A DNA stretch of 64,000 bases from CAVUCH01 sp963739995 (GCA_963739995.1 CAVUCH010000026.1:62001-126000), one strand, 5' to 3'; shown: positions 42,451 through 52,512, counted from the stretch's first letter. Translations and numbers: made by a program. The notes: a model not told the origin generated them from the letters alone.

Positions 42451-43956
42451 CTACAGCGTCTTCATGAACTCGATCAGCGCGCGCTTCGCCTCGGCGGGGA
42501 GCGTCGTCCCGTAGAGATGACCGGCGTTGCTGTTGCCCTGCCGCTGGACGTCGAAGAACGTGGCCTCACGCTGGGCCGCGGCGCCATTCGTGACGAATCC
42601 CACCCGTGCGGGGTCGTACACGTCGTACCCGCGCCAGAACTGCGCGGGACGGGAGGCGACCGGCTCGAGCAGATCAGTCAGCGTGGGAACCGATCCGTTG
42701 TGCAGGTACGGCGCGCGCAGCCAGAGTCCCTCGAGAGGGACCGACACGTACCCCTCCGTGGTCCGGAAGTGCGAGAACTTCCAGGCGTGTCCCTCACCGT
42801 AGGCGTTGTATGCGGCAGCCGACGCCTTCGTCCACATGTCGAGCCGGTGTCGATCGGTTCCGACCTCCGCGACGGGGACGACGGTCCCGGTGCGTGCGCC
42901 ACCGGCCGCGTGGCACGACGCGCACTCCGTCTTGTAGACGGCTTCGCCCTGCGCTGCGAGCGCGCGATCGATCGGGAAGGGGTACGCGGGTGCCTGCACG
43001 GTACTGATGTAGTTCTGGACGCGCCGCAGGCTCGACATCGCACGCGGGTCGGTGCTGTCCCAGCCGCGCATGTCGCGGTCCACCCACTCGGGGCTCGCAC
43101 CATCGCCGATCGCCGACGACAGCACGACCTCGCGGAGATTGGTATTCAGCCCGTCCCAATGGAAGGCGTAACCTTGATGTGCCCGGAGGTTCCAGAGCGG
43201 CACCATGTCGGAGTTGCCGATGGTGGCATCGACGGGCTGCTCCAGGACCCGGAACTTCACCGGGTTGAACGGATCGATACGGCCCCGGCCCCAGTCCGGC
43301 CGGCTGCGCATCCAGGCGCTGGCGTTGTTCAGGTCGAGCAGCCCGCTGCGGGTGCGCGGGATGATCACGTAGCGATAGATGAGCCGATCGAGCGTCGACA
43401 GTTGATGGTTCTTCGCAATCTCCGCGAGGATGGTGTCAGCAGTGAAGCGCGGATCCGACGCGCACGCAAACAGGAACCGCAGGTACTGCTGCGGGGCGGT
43501 CTGGTGCGACGGCGCCGCGGGGTAGATGGTCGGCACGTCTCCGGGGCGCCGTCGTACGCTGGCGGTGTGGCACATCGCGCAGTTGATGCCGACCCTGGGA
43601 AACCCAATCGTCACCTTCGAGAGCCCGATCGGCATCTCGTGGCCAGTGGGAGCGAGCACGCCGACCGCCGCGTATCCGCCAGGCTGCGGCACGTACTCGG
43701 GGAAGATACGCGGCAGCACCAGCCAGATCCAGTACGGGACCCCCTCTCGCTCCTCGGTGCCGACCGAGCCGTACAGGAAGTGCTCCTCGTCGGACGCGAA
43801 GTACGGCGCCGGTTCCCGCCTGAAGAACTTGACGTAGGCAATGCCCGCCAACAGGCCGCCCAGCACGATCGCGGCGGCCAGCAGGAATCGCCGCCACGGG
43901 CTGGCGAGCAGCCGTGTAAATCGGCCCGAGATCTTGGAGAGCGTGACGGCTTCCAT
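42451..43956 (-). CDS. RoxA-like di-heme cytochrome c, membrane-anchored
   Basis: A 501-residue protein. An N-terminal helix (FLLAAAIVLGGLLAGIAYV) anchors it, with the rest in the periplasm. It has two CXXCH haem sites, CAMCH (near residue 127) and CASCH in the second half, and the family ending LEGLWLRAPYLHNGSVPTL, followed by LLEP and YDPARVGF, as in RoxA (rubber oxygenase) and related 'di-heme cytochrome c peroxidase' proteins. Those enzymes oxidise or cleave organic substrates; the exact reaction here is unknown. It is paralogous to the product of 44516-46012 and shares its operon. Confidence 0.85.
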   Translation of the reverse strand: MEAVTLSKISGRFTRLLASPWRRFLLAAAIVLGGLLAGIAYVKFFRREPAPYFASDEEHFLYGSVGTEEREGVPYWIWLVLPRIFPEYVPQPGGYAAVGVLAPTGHEMPIGLSKVTIGFPRVGINCAMCHTASVRRRPGDVPTIYPAAPSHQTAPQQYLRFLFACASDPRFTADTILAEIAKNHQLSTLDRLIYRYVIIPRTRSGLLDLNNASAWMRSRPDWGRGRIDPFNPVKFRVLEQPVDATIGNSDMVPLWNLRAHQGYAFHWDGLNTNLREVVLSSAIGDGASPEWVDRDMRGWDSTDPRAMSSLRRVQNYISTVQAPAYPFPIDRALAAQGEAVYKTECASCHAAGGARTGTVVPVAEVGTDRHRLDMWTKASAAAYNAYGEGHAWKFSHFRTTEGYVSVPLEGLWLRAPYLHNGSVPTLTDLLEPVASRPAQFWRGYDVYDPARVGFVTNGAAAQREATFFDVQRQGNSNAGHLYGTTLPAEAKRALIEFMKTL

Positions 43957-43994
43957 TCAGCACCCTTGGAGTAGCGCGCGGACGGCTGATGGCG

Positions 43995-44423
43995 TCAGCC
44001 CCCGACCATCGCCTGGGCGGTTCGAATCGCCTCCGGCCCTCGTTCGCGTCGGCTGGCCAGGGCCAGCAGAATCGCTTCCGGCACCAGGAAGAGCAGGTCC
44101 ACCGCCCCCAGCATCCGGTAGTCGGCTGGCTGCGTGAGAAAGAACAGCACGCCGGCCAGTCGCGCGCCGACCGCCAGCCAGGCGATCGTCCGGTACCTGG
44201 TGGCATCGATCGCCGCCGGAACATAGAACGCGCTCAGCAGGATCAGCAGCCACGCGGCGAACCTCGGCCACAGCAGCGGCGCCGCTGGCGGCAGCGACGA
44301 GAGGGCGAGCATGCGCTCGGGAATGAGCAGTGTCGGCACGGCCAGCGCCACGTTCGCTGCGATGCCCAGCCACAGCACGCGCTGGAACCACACGAGCGGC
44401 GCGTTGAGGATCGTCCGGCTCAT
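43995..44423 (-). CDS. Small four-helix membrane protein between two cytochrome genes
   Basis: A 142-residue protein with four hydrophobic helices (WFQRVLWLGIAANVALAVPT, LWPRFAAWLLILLSAFYVP, TIAWLAVGARLAGVLFFLT, LLFLVPEAILLALAS) and a short Arg/Glu tail. No family is recognised beyond similarity in outline to DoxX-like or quinone-interacting small membrane proteins. A GGAG ribosome site lies 8 bases before ATG 44423. Its position between two RoxA-like cytochromes suggests an anchor or a quinone link for their electron flow; that is inference. Confidence 0.7.
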   Translation of the reverse strand: MSRTILNAPLVWFQRVLWLGIAANVALAVPTLLIPERMLALSSLPPAAPLLWPRFAAWLLILLSAFYVPAAIDATRYRTIAWLAVGARLAGVLFFLTQPADYRMLGAVDLLFLVPEAILLALASRRERGPEAIRTAQAMVGG

Positions 44424-44515
44424 AGATGCTCCGTTCCAACAAGAGAACTCACGATGTCACATCCGCCGGGCGCTCCTGCCGCGCCGAAGCGGCCGGCCCT
44501 CAGCTGGCTCCCGGG

Positions 44516-46012
44516 TCAGAACCGCTTCAGGTACTCGACCAATGCGCGTTTCTCGTCTTCGGGCAGCGTCGTCCCGTACACGTGACCGCCGTTGCCGTTG
44601 CCCGCAACGGCGGTGTCGTACTGGAAGAAGCGCCGTCCGTCGGCCTCCGGCACGTTCGCGACGAACCCGACGTTCTGCTGGTCGAACACGTCGTAGCCCC
44701 GGTAGAACGTTGCGGGCCGCCGTTCGGGCGGCTCCAGCAGATCGCGGAGCGTCGGCACCGAGCCGTTGTGCAGGTACGGCGCGCGCGCCCAGATGCCGTC
44801 GAGCGGATGGTTGGCGTACCCGTTCGTCTTCCGGAACCGCCTGAACCGGTTCGGCGAGTCCGGGAACAATCCGTACTGGTTTGCGGCAAAGACCGCCGTG
44901 TACGAGTCGAGCCGATGCCGATCGGTCCCGATCCGCTCGATGTCCTCCACGAGCCCGACGCGGGCCCCCGACTTGACGCCGTCCCGGAAGCGATGATCGG
45001 CATGGCACGCGGCGCACTGCGCCTGGTAGACACGGGCCCCACGGTCCGCAGCGGCGCCGTCGATCACGAAGGGGTATGCAGGCGGGGGCAGGGTCCAGAT
45101 CCAGTTGCGGATGCGCCGGAGCCCGGCGTGATCCACGGTGACCGGCGTGACGCCGGCCCCGAGCGACGCGCTGAGGTTCCGCTCGTCAACCGAATCGTTG
45201 TCGCCGTCCCAATGCAGGTGCATGCCCTCTCGCGGTGCCTGGTTCCAGAGCGACGGGTAATCGGAGGCGCCCAGTCGCTCGCTCTGCGGCAGCTGCTCGA
45301 GCCGCCAGTTGAACTGGATCGCCTTGTACGGGTTGAACGTGTCCACCCGTCCGCGTCCCCACCGCGGCACGCGGTCCCCGAGGATGGGCGAGATGCGGTT
45401 CTTCAGTTCCAGCGTGGCGATCTTGAGGCGATCGACAAGGCCGGCGCGCAGCAGCACCCGTTCCATCGCGGCAGGTCCGTCGTCGCTGGAAAAGCGCCCG
45501 CGGATGCTGTCGGCCGTGAGCCGGTTGTCGAGCGTGCAATCGAGCACGAACTCCACGAACGACTGCAGATCGATCTGATGCGCCGGCATGCCCAGCACGA
45601 TCCGCGGCGGCGCGCCAGGCCCCTCCCGCACCGTGCCGGTGTGGCACACCGCGCAGTTCAGGCCCGCCTGGTCGACCCCGAGCCGCCGGCGCCGTGATAC
45701 GCCGATTGGCAACTCGCGGCCCGGTTCCACGACGAACCCGAGCGACGCATACCCGCCGGGCAGCTTGTCGCGGCAAATCTCCGGAAGGGCGCGGAAAATC
45801 CAGTACGGCGGCAGCACGCCGCCGACAGGACGGAGCAGCGAGACGCCGGGTTCGCTGCCGATCGATCCGTACTTGAATTGCTCGACGATGGCGTCGTAGG
45901 CGACCGGCCGATCGACGGACACGCTTACAACCGCCCACAGGACGGCGGCCAGAACGGCCGCGACGGAGGCGGCCAGGATCCATCGGATCGGACGCGAGAT
46001 CGGGACGCTCAT
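44516..46012 (-). CDS. RoxA-like di-heme cytochrome c, membrane-anchored (second copy)
   Basis: A protein of 498 residues. It starts MSVPISRPIRWILAASVAAV, giving one N-terminal membrane helix with the rest periplasmic. CXXCH sites are CAVCH and CAACH. The signature LDGIWARAPYLHNGSVPTLR, RGYDVF and GTTLPEDEKRALVEYLK places it with RoxA-like cytochromes. It aligns along its length with the protein of 42451-43956 but is clearly a separate paralogue. The start at 46012 overlaps the stop of a 37-residue reading frame as ATGA, which supports it against the open frame continuing upstream. Confidence 0.85.
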   Translation of the reverse strand: MSVPISRPIRWILAASVAAVLAAVLWAVVSVSVDRPVAYDAIVEQFKYGSIGSEPGVSLLRPVGGVLPPYWIFRALPEICRDKLPGGYASLGFVVEPGRELPIGVSRRRRLGVDQAGLNCAVCHTGTVREGPGAPPRIVLGMPAHQIDLQSFVEFVLDCTLDNRLTADSIRGRFSSDDGPAAMERVLLRAGLVDRLKIATLELKNRISPILGDRVPRWGRGRVDTFNPYKAIQFNWRLEQLPQSERLGASDYPSLWNQAPREGMHLHWDGDNDSVDERNLSASLGAGVTPVTVDHAGLRRIRNWIWTLPPPAYPFVIDGAAADRGARVYQAQCAACHADHRFRDGVKSGARVGLVEDIERIGTDRHRLDSYTAVFAANQYGLFPDSPNRFRRFRKTNGYANHPLDGIWARAPYLHNGSVPTLRDLLEPPERRPATFYRGYDVFDQQNVGFVANVPEADGRRFFQYDTAVAGNGNGGHVYGTTLPEDEKRALVEYLKRF

Positions 46013-46122
46013 TCGGATGCCCGCCCTCGAAAACGCTCCCGCCATGCGCGGCGCAGCGCATCGGGATGCCATGCCCGACATGCGCTGGGCGCATGACGAC
46101 CACCGGCCATCCAGTCAGGCAT
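46009..46122 (-). CDS. Possible 37-residue basic peptide coupled to the cytochrome gene
   Basis: ATG 46122 has a GAGG ribosome site 8 bases before it, and its TGA overlaps the start of the cytochrome gene as ATGA. The peptide begins MPDWMAGGRHAPSACRAWHP and ends RERFRGRASE. The MPDW...HP...RERFRGR spacing loosely recalls the small YbdD/YjiX proteins, but the match is weak. It may be a real micropeptide, a leader that sets translation of the cytochrome, or chance. Confidence 0.35.
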   Translation of the reverse strand: MPDWMAGGRHAPSACRAWHPDALRRAWRERFRGRASE

Positions 46123-46384
46123 CGTGAGGTCCTCGGGCGCAGGCGCGCCGCGGTGCCGGTCGGCAGCGGCGGGGGAGCGCCGCCAATCTAAGCACAGGGC
46201 GTGCACCGGAGCAAGCACCCCGTGCACGGCCGGGCGCGTTGAATTTCGCGTACGGATTGCGGCGCCTTGGACTATGCTCCCGCCACCAGCACAAGGCGCC
46301 CGGTCGCGCAGCCGGCTGCGGTGATGTCCGCACACCGGTTCCAGTGGCGCACGTCCTTTCGATCACAAAGGAGCTGCGACAGCC
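46123..46384. other. Divergent promoter region between cytochrome genes
   Basis: This stretch separates leftward and rightward cytochrome genes and should hold both promoters. It has an imperfect palindrome with GTGCAC arms (about 46200-46226). An AAGGAG site ends 11 bases before the ATG at 46385. I see no good -24/-12 element. Confidence 0.4.
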
Positions 46385-48847
46385 ATGTCCTCGCCCACGC
46401 ATGTCCGACGTGCACGGCCCTGTGCGGTCGCCGTGCTCATGCTGTTCGTCTGCGCGGCAGCCGGGTGCCGCGCGAAGGCCCCGAAGCCCGGAACTGTTCT
46501 CGATGAAGCGAAGCTCGCCGGTCTGACCGCCGATCACTTCAAGGCGGCCGGCGAGGATTACTTCCGTGACATGGATGGCGGTGTGAAGTTGACGGCAGAG
46601 GAGGTCAAGGGCCGGAACATGTGGCTCGTGTGGACGGGCGGCAACGACAAGTTCTGGAACCGCATCTCCGTGGACAGCCTGGGCACGCTCGACTTCCTGA
46701 AGACGCTCTCGTCCCACGCGTCGATGCACTATGGACGCCGGAACCGCTGGGTGCATCTCGGTCTCGTGAACGAGCCCTGCTTCAGCGAGGCAAAGGCGCC
46801 CGACCCGAATCGGTACGGGCTCTGGCTGGATCAGCGCGATCCGAACTGCCCCCCGGATCCGTTCGCGAGCGACGCGAACTACCCCGGCGTGAAGCTGGGG
46901 GCTCGCGGCACGACCGTGCCGGTCGGCTCGTACTACGGTGAACCCTCCGGGATCGTGGGCCTGCGGCTCTTCCCGAACCCCGACTTCGACGAAGAGGCGC
47001 GGCGCAAGTGGGACGCGGAGCGCTACTACAACGATCCCGCCTACTACGAGTCGCGGGACCTCGTGAAGCCGTATCGCGTCGGCATGTCATGCGCCTTCTG
47101 CCACGTCGGTCCGAATCCGGTCAAGCCGCCGTCCGACCCGGAGAACCCGGCATGGGAGAGCCTCAGCTCGAACGTCGGCGCGCAGTACTGGTGGGTGGAC
47201 CGCATCTTCGACTGGAAAGGCGAGAAGGATCGCGGCAACTACTTCTTCCAGCTGTTCCACACGTCACGCCCCGGTACACTCGACACCTCGATCGTATCGA
47301 CCGACAACATCAACAACCCGCGGACGATGAACGCCGTCTATTACCTCGGCCCGCGGATGGGTCTTGCGAAGAAGTGGGGACGCGAGACGATTGCCGGAGG
47401 CGGCCTCGACAACAGGCAGTTCAACGACTTCGTCCCCGTATCGGATCCGCTCGCACAGTTCTTCGCGAGTCCCTCCACGACGTGGACCCCGCGGGTCCTC
47501 AAGGATGGATCGGATTCGGTCGGCGCGCTCGGAGCGCTGAACCGCGTCTATATCAACATCGGCCTGTTCAGCGAGGAATGGCTGCTGCACTTCCAGCCGA
47601 TCCTCGGCGGCAGGCCCATCTCGCCGATCAAGATCGCCGACGCGCGCCGGAACTCGGTCTACTGGGGAGCGACCGAGATGCAGACGCCGGCGATGGCGCG
47701 GTTCTTCCTGGCGAGCACCGATCCGCATCACCTGAAGGACGCGCCCGGCGGTGCGGCACATCTGACGGCAGACGCAGATACGATGCGCCGCGGGAAGACC
47801 GTCTTCGCCGAGCAGTGCGCACGCTGCCACTCGAGCAAGATCCCGCCGCTGCCCGCCGAGCTCGATCTGGAAGCCTGCAACGGCAAGGACTACCTCACCT
47901 GCTGGACCCGCTATTGGGCGTGGACGCAAACGGACGGGTTCAAGGAGCAGATGCGGCAGATGGTTCTCGCCGACGATTTCCTGGACCAGAACTATCTCTC
48001 GACCGAGCTGCGTATTCCCTCGACGCTGCTCCAGACGAACATCTGCAGCCCGATCGCGACCAACGCCATTCGCGACAACATCTGGGACAACTTCTCGTCC
48101 GAGTCGTACAAGGAGCTGCCGTCGGTCGGCACGATGAAGATCCGCGATCCGTTCACGGCCGCGGAGGTGGACTTCCCTGTCCCCGGAGGGGGGCGCGGCT
48201 TCACGCGCCCGGCTTCACTGGTGAGCCTCTGGTCCACCGCACCCTTCCTGCAGAACAACACGGTGGGTCCGTTCAATCCGAGCCCGTCGGTCGAGGCGCG
48301 AATGAAGGTGTTCAACGCATCGATCGAGCAGATGCTGTGGCCCGAGCGGCGCAGGAAGGACGACATCTTCGCAAACGACACCGGGCCAGGTGTGGGCGTC
48401 ATCGATCGCACGACCGAGGTGAGCCGCATCAGGGTGGCTCGGGGCTTCGTACCCGACGGGCTCCGTCCGCTGCTCGGGTTCGGCCAGCGCGCCTTCCCCA
48501 TGCTGGTCAGCGACGAAGGGATCGTGTTGCCGAACATTCCGAAGGGAACGCCCGTCAACCTGCTGGCCAGCATCGACCTGATCGGCGCGGACGAAAAGGA
48601 TCCCGACGCCCGCAAGGCGCGCCAGAAGGAGCTGGTGACGCTGCTGCGCCGCATCATCCACGATCTCAAGGCGGAGCGGAACCCGTTCGAGAATGCGGAG
48701 GTCTCGCAGATGCTCCTGAAGATGAGCAGGTGCCCCGATTTCGTCGTGAACAAGGGCCACTACTTCGGAACGAACCTGCAGGCCGGCGAACCCGGGCTCA
48801 GCGACGATGACAAGCGGGCGCTGATCGCGTTTCTGAAAACGATGTGA
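46385..48847 (+). CDS. Large di-heme cytochrome c lipoprotein, RoxA-like
   Basis: An 820-residue protein. The signal peptide ends in a lipobox (CAAAGC), so the mature protein is a periplasmic lipoprotein anchored at Cys28. Two CXXCH sites are present (CAFCH near residue 239 and CARCH near 480). Other marks are TLLQTNICSPIATNAIRDNI, TRPASLVSLWSTAPFLQNN and the C-terminal GLSDDDKRALIAFLKTM, all reminiscent of RoxA/di-heme peroxidases but in a larger protein. It sits 4 bases before the GMC oxidoreductase gene. A dehydrogenase-cytochrome pair is therefore likely: the GMC enzyme oxidises an alcohol or sugar and hands electrons to this cytochrome. Confidence 0.82.
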   Translation: MSSPTHVRRARPCAVAVLMLFVCAAAGCRAKAPKPGTVLDEAKLAGLTADHFKAAGEDYFRDMDGGVKLTAEEVKGRNMWLVWTGGNDKFWNRISVDSLGTLDFLKTLSSHASMHYGRRNRWVHLGLVNEPCFSEAKAPDPNRYGLWLDQRDPNCPPDPFASDANYPGVKLGARGTTVPVGSYYGEPSGIVGLRLFPNPDFDEEARRKWDAERYYNDPAYYESRDLVKPYRVGMSCAFCHVGPNPVKPPSDPENPAWESLSSNVGAQYWWVDRIFDWKGEKDRGNYFFQLFHTSRPGTLDTSIVSTDNINNPRTMNAVYYLGPRMGLAKKWGRETIAGGGLDNRQFNDFVPVSDPLAQFFASPSTTWTPRVLKDGSDSVGALGALNRVYINIGLFSEEWLLHFQPILGGRPISPIKIADARRNSVYWGATEMQTPAMARFFLASTDPHHLKDAPGGAAHLTADADTMRRGKTVFAEQCARCHSSKIPPLPAELDLEACNGKDYLTCWTRYWAWTQTDGFKEQMRQMVLADDFLDQNYLSTELRIPSTLLQTNICSPIATNAIRDNIWDNFSSESYKELPSVGTMKIRDPFTAAEVDFPVPGGGRGFTRPASLVSLWSTAPFLQNNTVGPFNPSPSVEARMKVFNASIEQMLWPERRRKDDIFANDTGPGVGVIDRTTEVSRIRVARGFVPDGLRPLLGFGQRAFPMLVSDEGIVLPNIPKGTPVNLLASIDLIGADEKDPDARKARQKELVTLLRRIIHDLKAERNPFENAEVSQMLLKMSRCPDFVVNKGHYFGTNLQAGEPGLSDDDKRALIAFLKTM

Positions 48848-48851
48848 CGCC

Positions 48852-50871
48852 GTGAACGGTCCCGATCTGCTCATCCCCCGTGTCGCGTTGGATTCCGCAC
48901 CGCCGGCGCACGCAGCCGATCCACAGGCGCTCCGTCCGGGCGCGGTCGCGTCCGGCGGTGCCGGACCTGTCCGGGGTCCGGATGAAGCCCCGCTCCCCGG
49001 ACCGCGTGCGGCGGCGTCGCACGACGCCGAGTTCATCGTGATCGGCTCGGGCGCCGGTGGCGGCACCGTTGCGGCGCGACTGGCCGAGGAGGGTTTCACC
49101 GTCCTGCTCCTCGAAGCTGGCGGCGACCCGCGCACGCTCGCCGGCGGCAACCCGCATACGCCCGGAACGAACACACTGCCCGACGATTACGACGTCCCGG
49201 CGTTCCACGCCCTCGCCACCGAGAACGAGGCGATGCGCTGGGACTTCTTCGTCCGCCACTACGCCGACGATCTGCAGCAGCGACGCAATCCGAAATACTG
49301 CGAGACGTGGAACGGCGCCCGCGTGGATGGCGTCTTCTACCCGCGCGCCGGTACGCTCGGGGGGTGTACTGCGCACAACGCGCTGATCTTCGTTTACCCG
49401 CACAACGAGGACTGGAACGCGATTGCCGACATCACGGGCGATCGGTCCTGGCGCGCCGAGGAGATGCGCGGGTACTTCGAGCGTCTCGAGAACTGCAACC
49501 ACCGCGCCGCCGAGCGGTTCCGCAGCCGGCTCGGCATGAACCCGAGCCGCCACGGGTGGGCTGGCTGGCTGCACACGGAGCTCGCCGTCCCCACGGCCCT
49601 GTTCCGCGACCGGGACATGCGCCGTGCGCTCATCGATTCGTCCCGCGACATCCTCCAAGGAGTGGGTCGGCCGACGGACGACCGGGCTCGTCTCGAAAGC
49701 CAGGGCGACCCGAACGACTGGCGCGTCGTTCGCGACGGCGCGCCGGGCATCCGCTACACGCCGCTGACCACGCGCGGCCACGCGCGCATGGGCGCTCGCG
49801 AACGCGTGTTGGACGTGCAGCAGCGGCACCCGGACCGTCTGCGCATCGAGATGCATGCGCTCGCGACCCGCGTGTTGTTCGACGGCACACGCGCTGTCGG
49901 TGTCGAGTACCCGGAAGGGCGAGCGGCTGTACCGTGCGCACGCCCGACCGAGCGCGGAAGACGGCGACGTGCGTCAGGCACACGCGTCGCGCGAGGTGAT
50001 CCTCGCCGGTGGGACCTTCAACACGCCGCAGTTGCTGATGCTCTCGGGCATCGGCGAAAGCGATGCGCTTGCGCCCCACGGGATCGGTCAGCGCGTCGAT
50101 CTCCCCGTGGGCAGGAACCTGCAGGACCGTTATGAGGTCGCGGTCGTCAACCGGATGGCCTTCGACGCATGGGAAGCGCTCGACGGCGCCACCTTCACCA
50201 GCGCCGACAGGCAATACGCCGATTGGACGAAGCGCAGGCGCGGCGTCTATGCGACAAACGGCGCCCTGCTCTCTGTGACGCTGCCCTCCGGGCCCGGCCG
50301 TTCTGTGCCGGATCTGTTCTGCTATGCCCTGCTCGGCAAATTTGCCGGCTACTCGCCTGGGTACTCGCGCGTGGTGGCGCAGCATCACAACTATCTCACC
50401 TGGGTCGTGCTGAAGGGACACACGGCCAATGTTGGCGGCCGCGTGACGCTGCGATCCGCCGACCCGCGGGACCGGCCCGATGTGAATTTTCATTACTTCG
50501 ACGAGGGCCGTCACACGGGTGACGACGACGTGGATGCTGTCGTCGCGGGTATCGAATTCGTGCGCAAGGCGACCGCCAGCCTGAAGCGTGAGGGTCAAAT
50601 CGCCGAGGAGGAGCTCCCGGGTCCGGGAACGGACCTGCGCCAGTTCGTGCGCGATCATGCCTGGGGACATCACGCCTCGTGCACGTGTCCCATCGGTCCG
50701 AGAGACCGGGGCGGGGTGCTGACGAGCGACTTCCGGGTACACGGAACCGAGGGTCTCCGCGTGGTGGACGCGTCCGTGTTCCCGCGTGTCCCGGGTCTGT
50801 TCATCGCCAGCGCGGTGTACATGATCGGTGAGAAGGCTGCGGATGTGATCGCCGCCGCCGCACGCCGATAG
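48852..50871 (+). pseudogene. GMC family oxidoreductase, frameshifted
   Basis: A flavin-dependent alcohol/sugar oxidoreductase. The first frame has ~55 linker residues, then the FAD-binding motif FIVIGSGAGGGTVAARLAEE and the GMC landmark FYPRAGTLGGCTAHNALIF. After GVEYPEG (about 49917, in a GGG run) coding passes to the next frame, which continues ERLYRAHARPSAEDG, then ILAGGTFNTPQLLMLSGIG and the catalytic-site HHASCTCPIGP, and ends at 50871. The span is 2020 bases, one over a multiple of three, so removing a single G restores a 672-residue protein. A homopolymer sequencing error is plausible; a true mutation would inactivate the gene. No signal peptide is obvious, so export may depend on another protein. 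Confidence 0.82.
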
Positions 50872-50949
50872 CGGGCACACCGGCGATCCACCGCCCCTTC
50901 CATCAGTCATGGACCAGACCATTTCCACCCCGCCCCGGCACGTTTCTGC

Positions 50950-52395
50950 ATGACCGACCGACATCTCCCCGTGGCTGGCCTCGTCAGGGGTCTCGGCCTT
51001 GTGGCCTCCACCTCGGTGGTGGTCGGCACCGTCATCGGCACGGGCATCTTTCTCAAGACCCGCGTGATGATGTGCAACGTCGAGACGCCGTGGCTCGTGG
51101 TGGTCGTCTGGGTCGCGGCGGGCGTGCTCAGCCTCGCCGGGGCGCTCACCTACGCGGAGCTCGCGGCCATGATGCCCCGCGCCGGCGGCGAGTACGTCTT
51201 CATCCGGGAGGCATACGGGCGGGCGACCGCGTTCCTGTATGGCTGGGCGCAGTTCTCCGTGTCTTTCAGCGGCTCGCAGGCAGCCAAAGGCGTGAGCTTC
51301 GCAATCTTCCTGAACAGCCTGTCGGGCGGGGCGCTCGATCGCACCTTCTACACCGCGAATCTGGCCGGGTACGACATCCCGCTGGGCCCACTGCAGCTGA
51401 TCGCGCTCGGCGTCATCATCCTCGCGACCCTTGTGAACTGCCTCGCCGTGTCGGTCGGCGGCGGCATCTCGGTCGTGCTCACGGTGCTGAAGATCGTCGC
51501 GGTGGTGGCGATCGGCGGCGCGGCTTTCCTGCTTGCAAAGGGAAACTGGGGACACTTCGCGATGAGCGGTGCCGGTGGCGCCTGTGAAGGCGTGGAGTCG
51601 TCCGCACGCGGCGGCCTCGCCGGGTTCGGCGCGGCAATGCTTGGTGCGCTGTGGGCGTACGACGGCTGGACGAACGTGACGATCGTGGCGGGAGAAGTGA
51701 AGCGTCCGCAGCGGAACGTGCCGCTTGCCCTCATGGGCGGCCTGCTCATCGTCGCGATCTTGTACGTCTTCGCGAACGTGGCGTACCTGTATGTGTTGTC
51801 GCCCCTCGAGATTGCCAACGTGCCCGGCGCTTCGTCGGTCGCCACCGAAGTGGCGCGGACCTACCTTGGCCCCGCCGCGGTAGGTGCGATCGCGATGGCG
51901 ATGATGGTGTCGACCCTCGGCTCCCTGCACACCGGCACCATGGCGGGTGCCCGCATCTCATATGCGATGGCTAGAGACGGCCTGTTCTTCCGGCCGCTCG
52001 GGCAGGTGAGCACGCGGACGCACGTGCCCGTGTACGCACTGCTCGCACAGGGCGCCTGGTCATGCGTGCTTGCACTCAGCGGGTCGTTCGACACGCTCAC
52101 CGACTACGTGATCTTCGCCGCCTGGATTTTCTATGCGCTCACCACCGCAGCCGTCTTCCTCTTCCGGCGCCGTCTGCCGCATGCGGAACGGCCGTACCGC
52201 ACGCTCGGCTACCCGGTCGTTCCCGTGCTGTTCCTGCTGGCTGCCGCGTGGTTGATCGTGAATACGTTCCTGGCCACGCCACGGCAGGCGCTGATTGGCG
52301 TGGTCATCATCGCCATGGGACTGCCGCTCTACTGGTACTTTCGCGCATCCCACGCCGCAGCACCTGCCGACAATCCGTCAGGGCCGGAGTTCTAG
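50950..52395 (+). CDS. APC-family amino-acid permease
   Basis: A 481-residue integral membrane protein with twelve predicted helices. TM1 carries the unwound-helix motif GTVIGTGIFLKT that binds substrate in LeuT-fold APC transporters, and TM6 has ALWAYDGWTNVTIVAGEVK, the other half of the site. The central part includes a Cys/Glu-containing loop (GGACEGVESS). It is probably an amino-acid/polyamine exchanger or symporter with the L-type (LAT) family pattern RPQRNVP. The gene stands alone on the plus strand, 78 bases after the GMC gene. Confidence 0.9.
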   Translation: MTDRHLPVAGLVRGLGLVASTSVVVGTVIGTGIFLKTRVMMCNVETPWLVVVVWVAAGVLSLAGALTYAELAAMMPRAGGEYVFIREAYGRATAFLYGWAQFSVSFSGSQAAKGVSFAIFLNSLSGGALDRTFYTANLAGYDIPLGPLQLIALGVIILATLVNCLAVSVGGGISVVLTVLKIVAVVAIGGAAFLLAKGNWGHFAMSGAGGACEGVESSARGGLAGFGAAMLGALWAYDGWTNVTIVAGEVKRPQRNVPLALMGGLLIVAILYVFANVAYLYVLSPLEIANVPGASSVATEVARTYLGPAAVGAIAMAMMVSTLGSLHTGTMAGARISYAMARDGLFFRPLGQVSTRTHVPVYALLAQGAWSCVLALSGSFDTLTDYVIFAAWIFYALTTAAVFLFRRRLPHAERPYRTLGYPVVPVLFLLAAAWLIVNTFLATPRQALIGVVIIAMGLPLYWYFRASHAAAPADNPSGPEF

Positions 52396-52469
52396 TCGCC
52401 TGCCCTCGATCAGCCCGTCACAACGTCCATCGCCGACCCGGTTCCAGTTCCGGCTGCTGCAGAGCGGGC

Positions 52470-52503
52470 GCCGGTCGGGACGGTTCATACCGACCCGACC
52501 GGC
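52470..52503. terminator. 14-bp stem-loop between convergent genes
   Basis: GCCGGTCGGGACGG and its near-complement (13 of 14 paired) enclose the loop TTCATA, between the stops of the permease (plus strand) and CsbD (minus strand) genes. It could terminate or protect messages from both sides. No T-run is adjacent. Confidence 0.5.
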
Positions 52504-52512
52504 CTCAGCGCT

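Noticed and set aside
44025..44045. GGTTCGAATC resembling a tRNA T-loop
   Set aside because: It lies inside a good reading frame with no cloverleaf around it.
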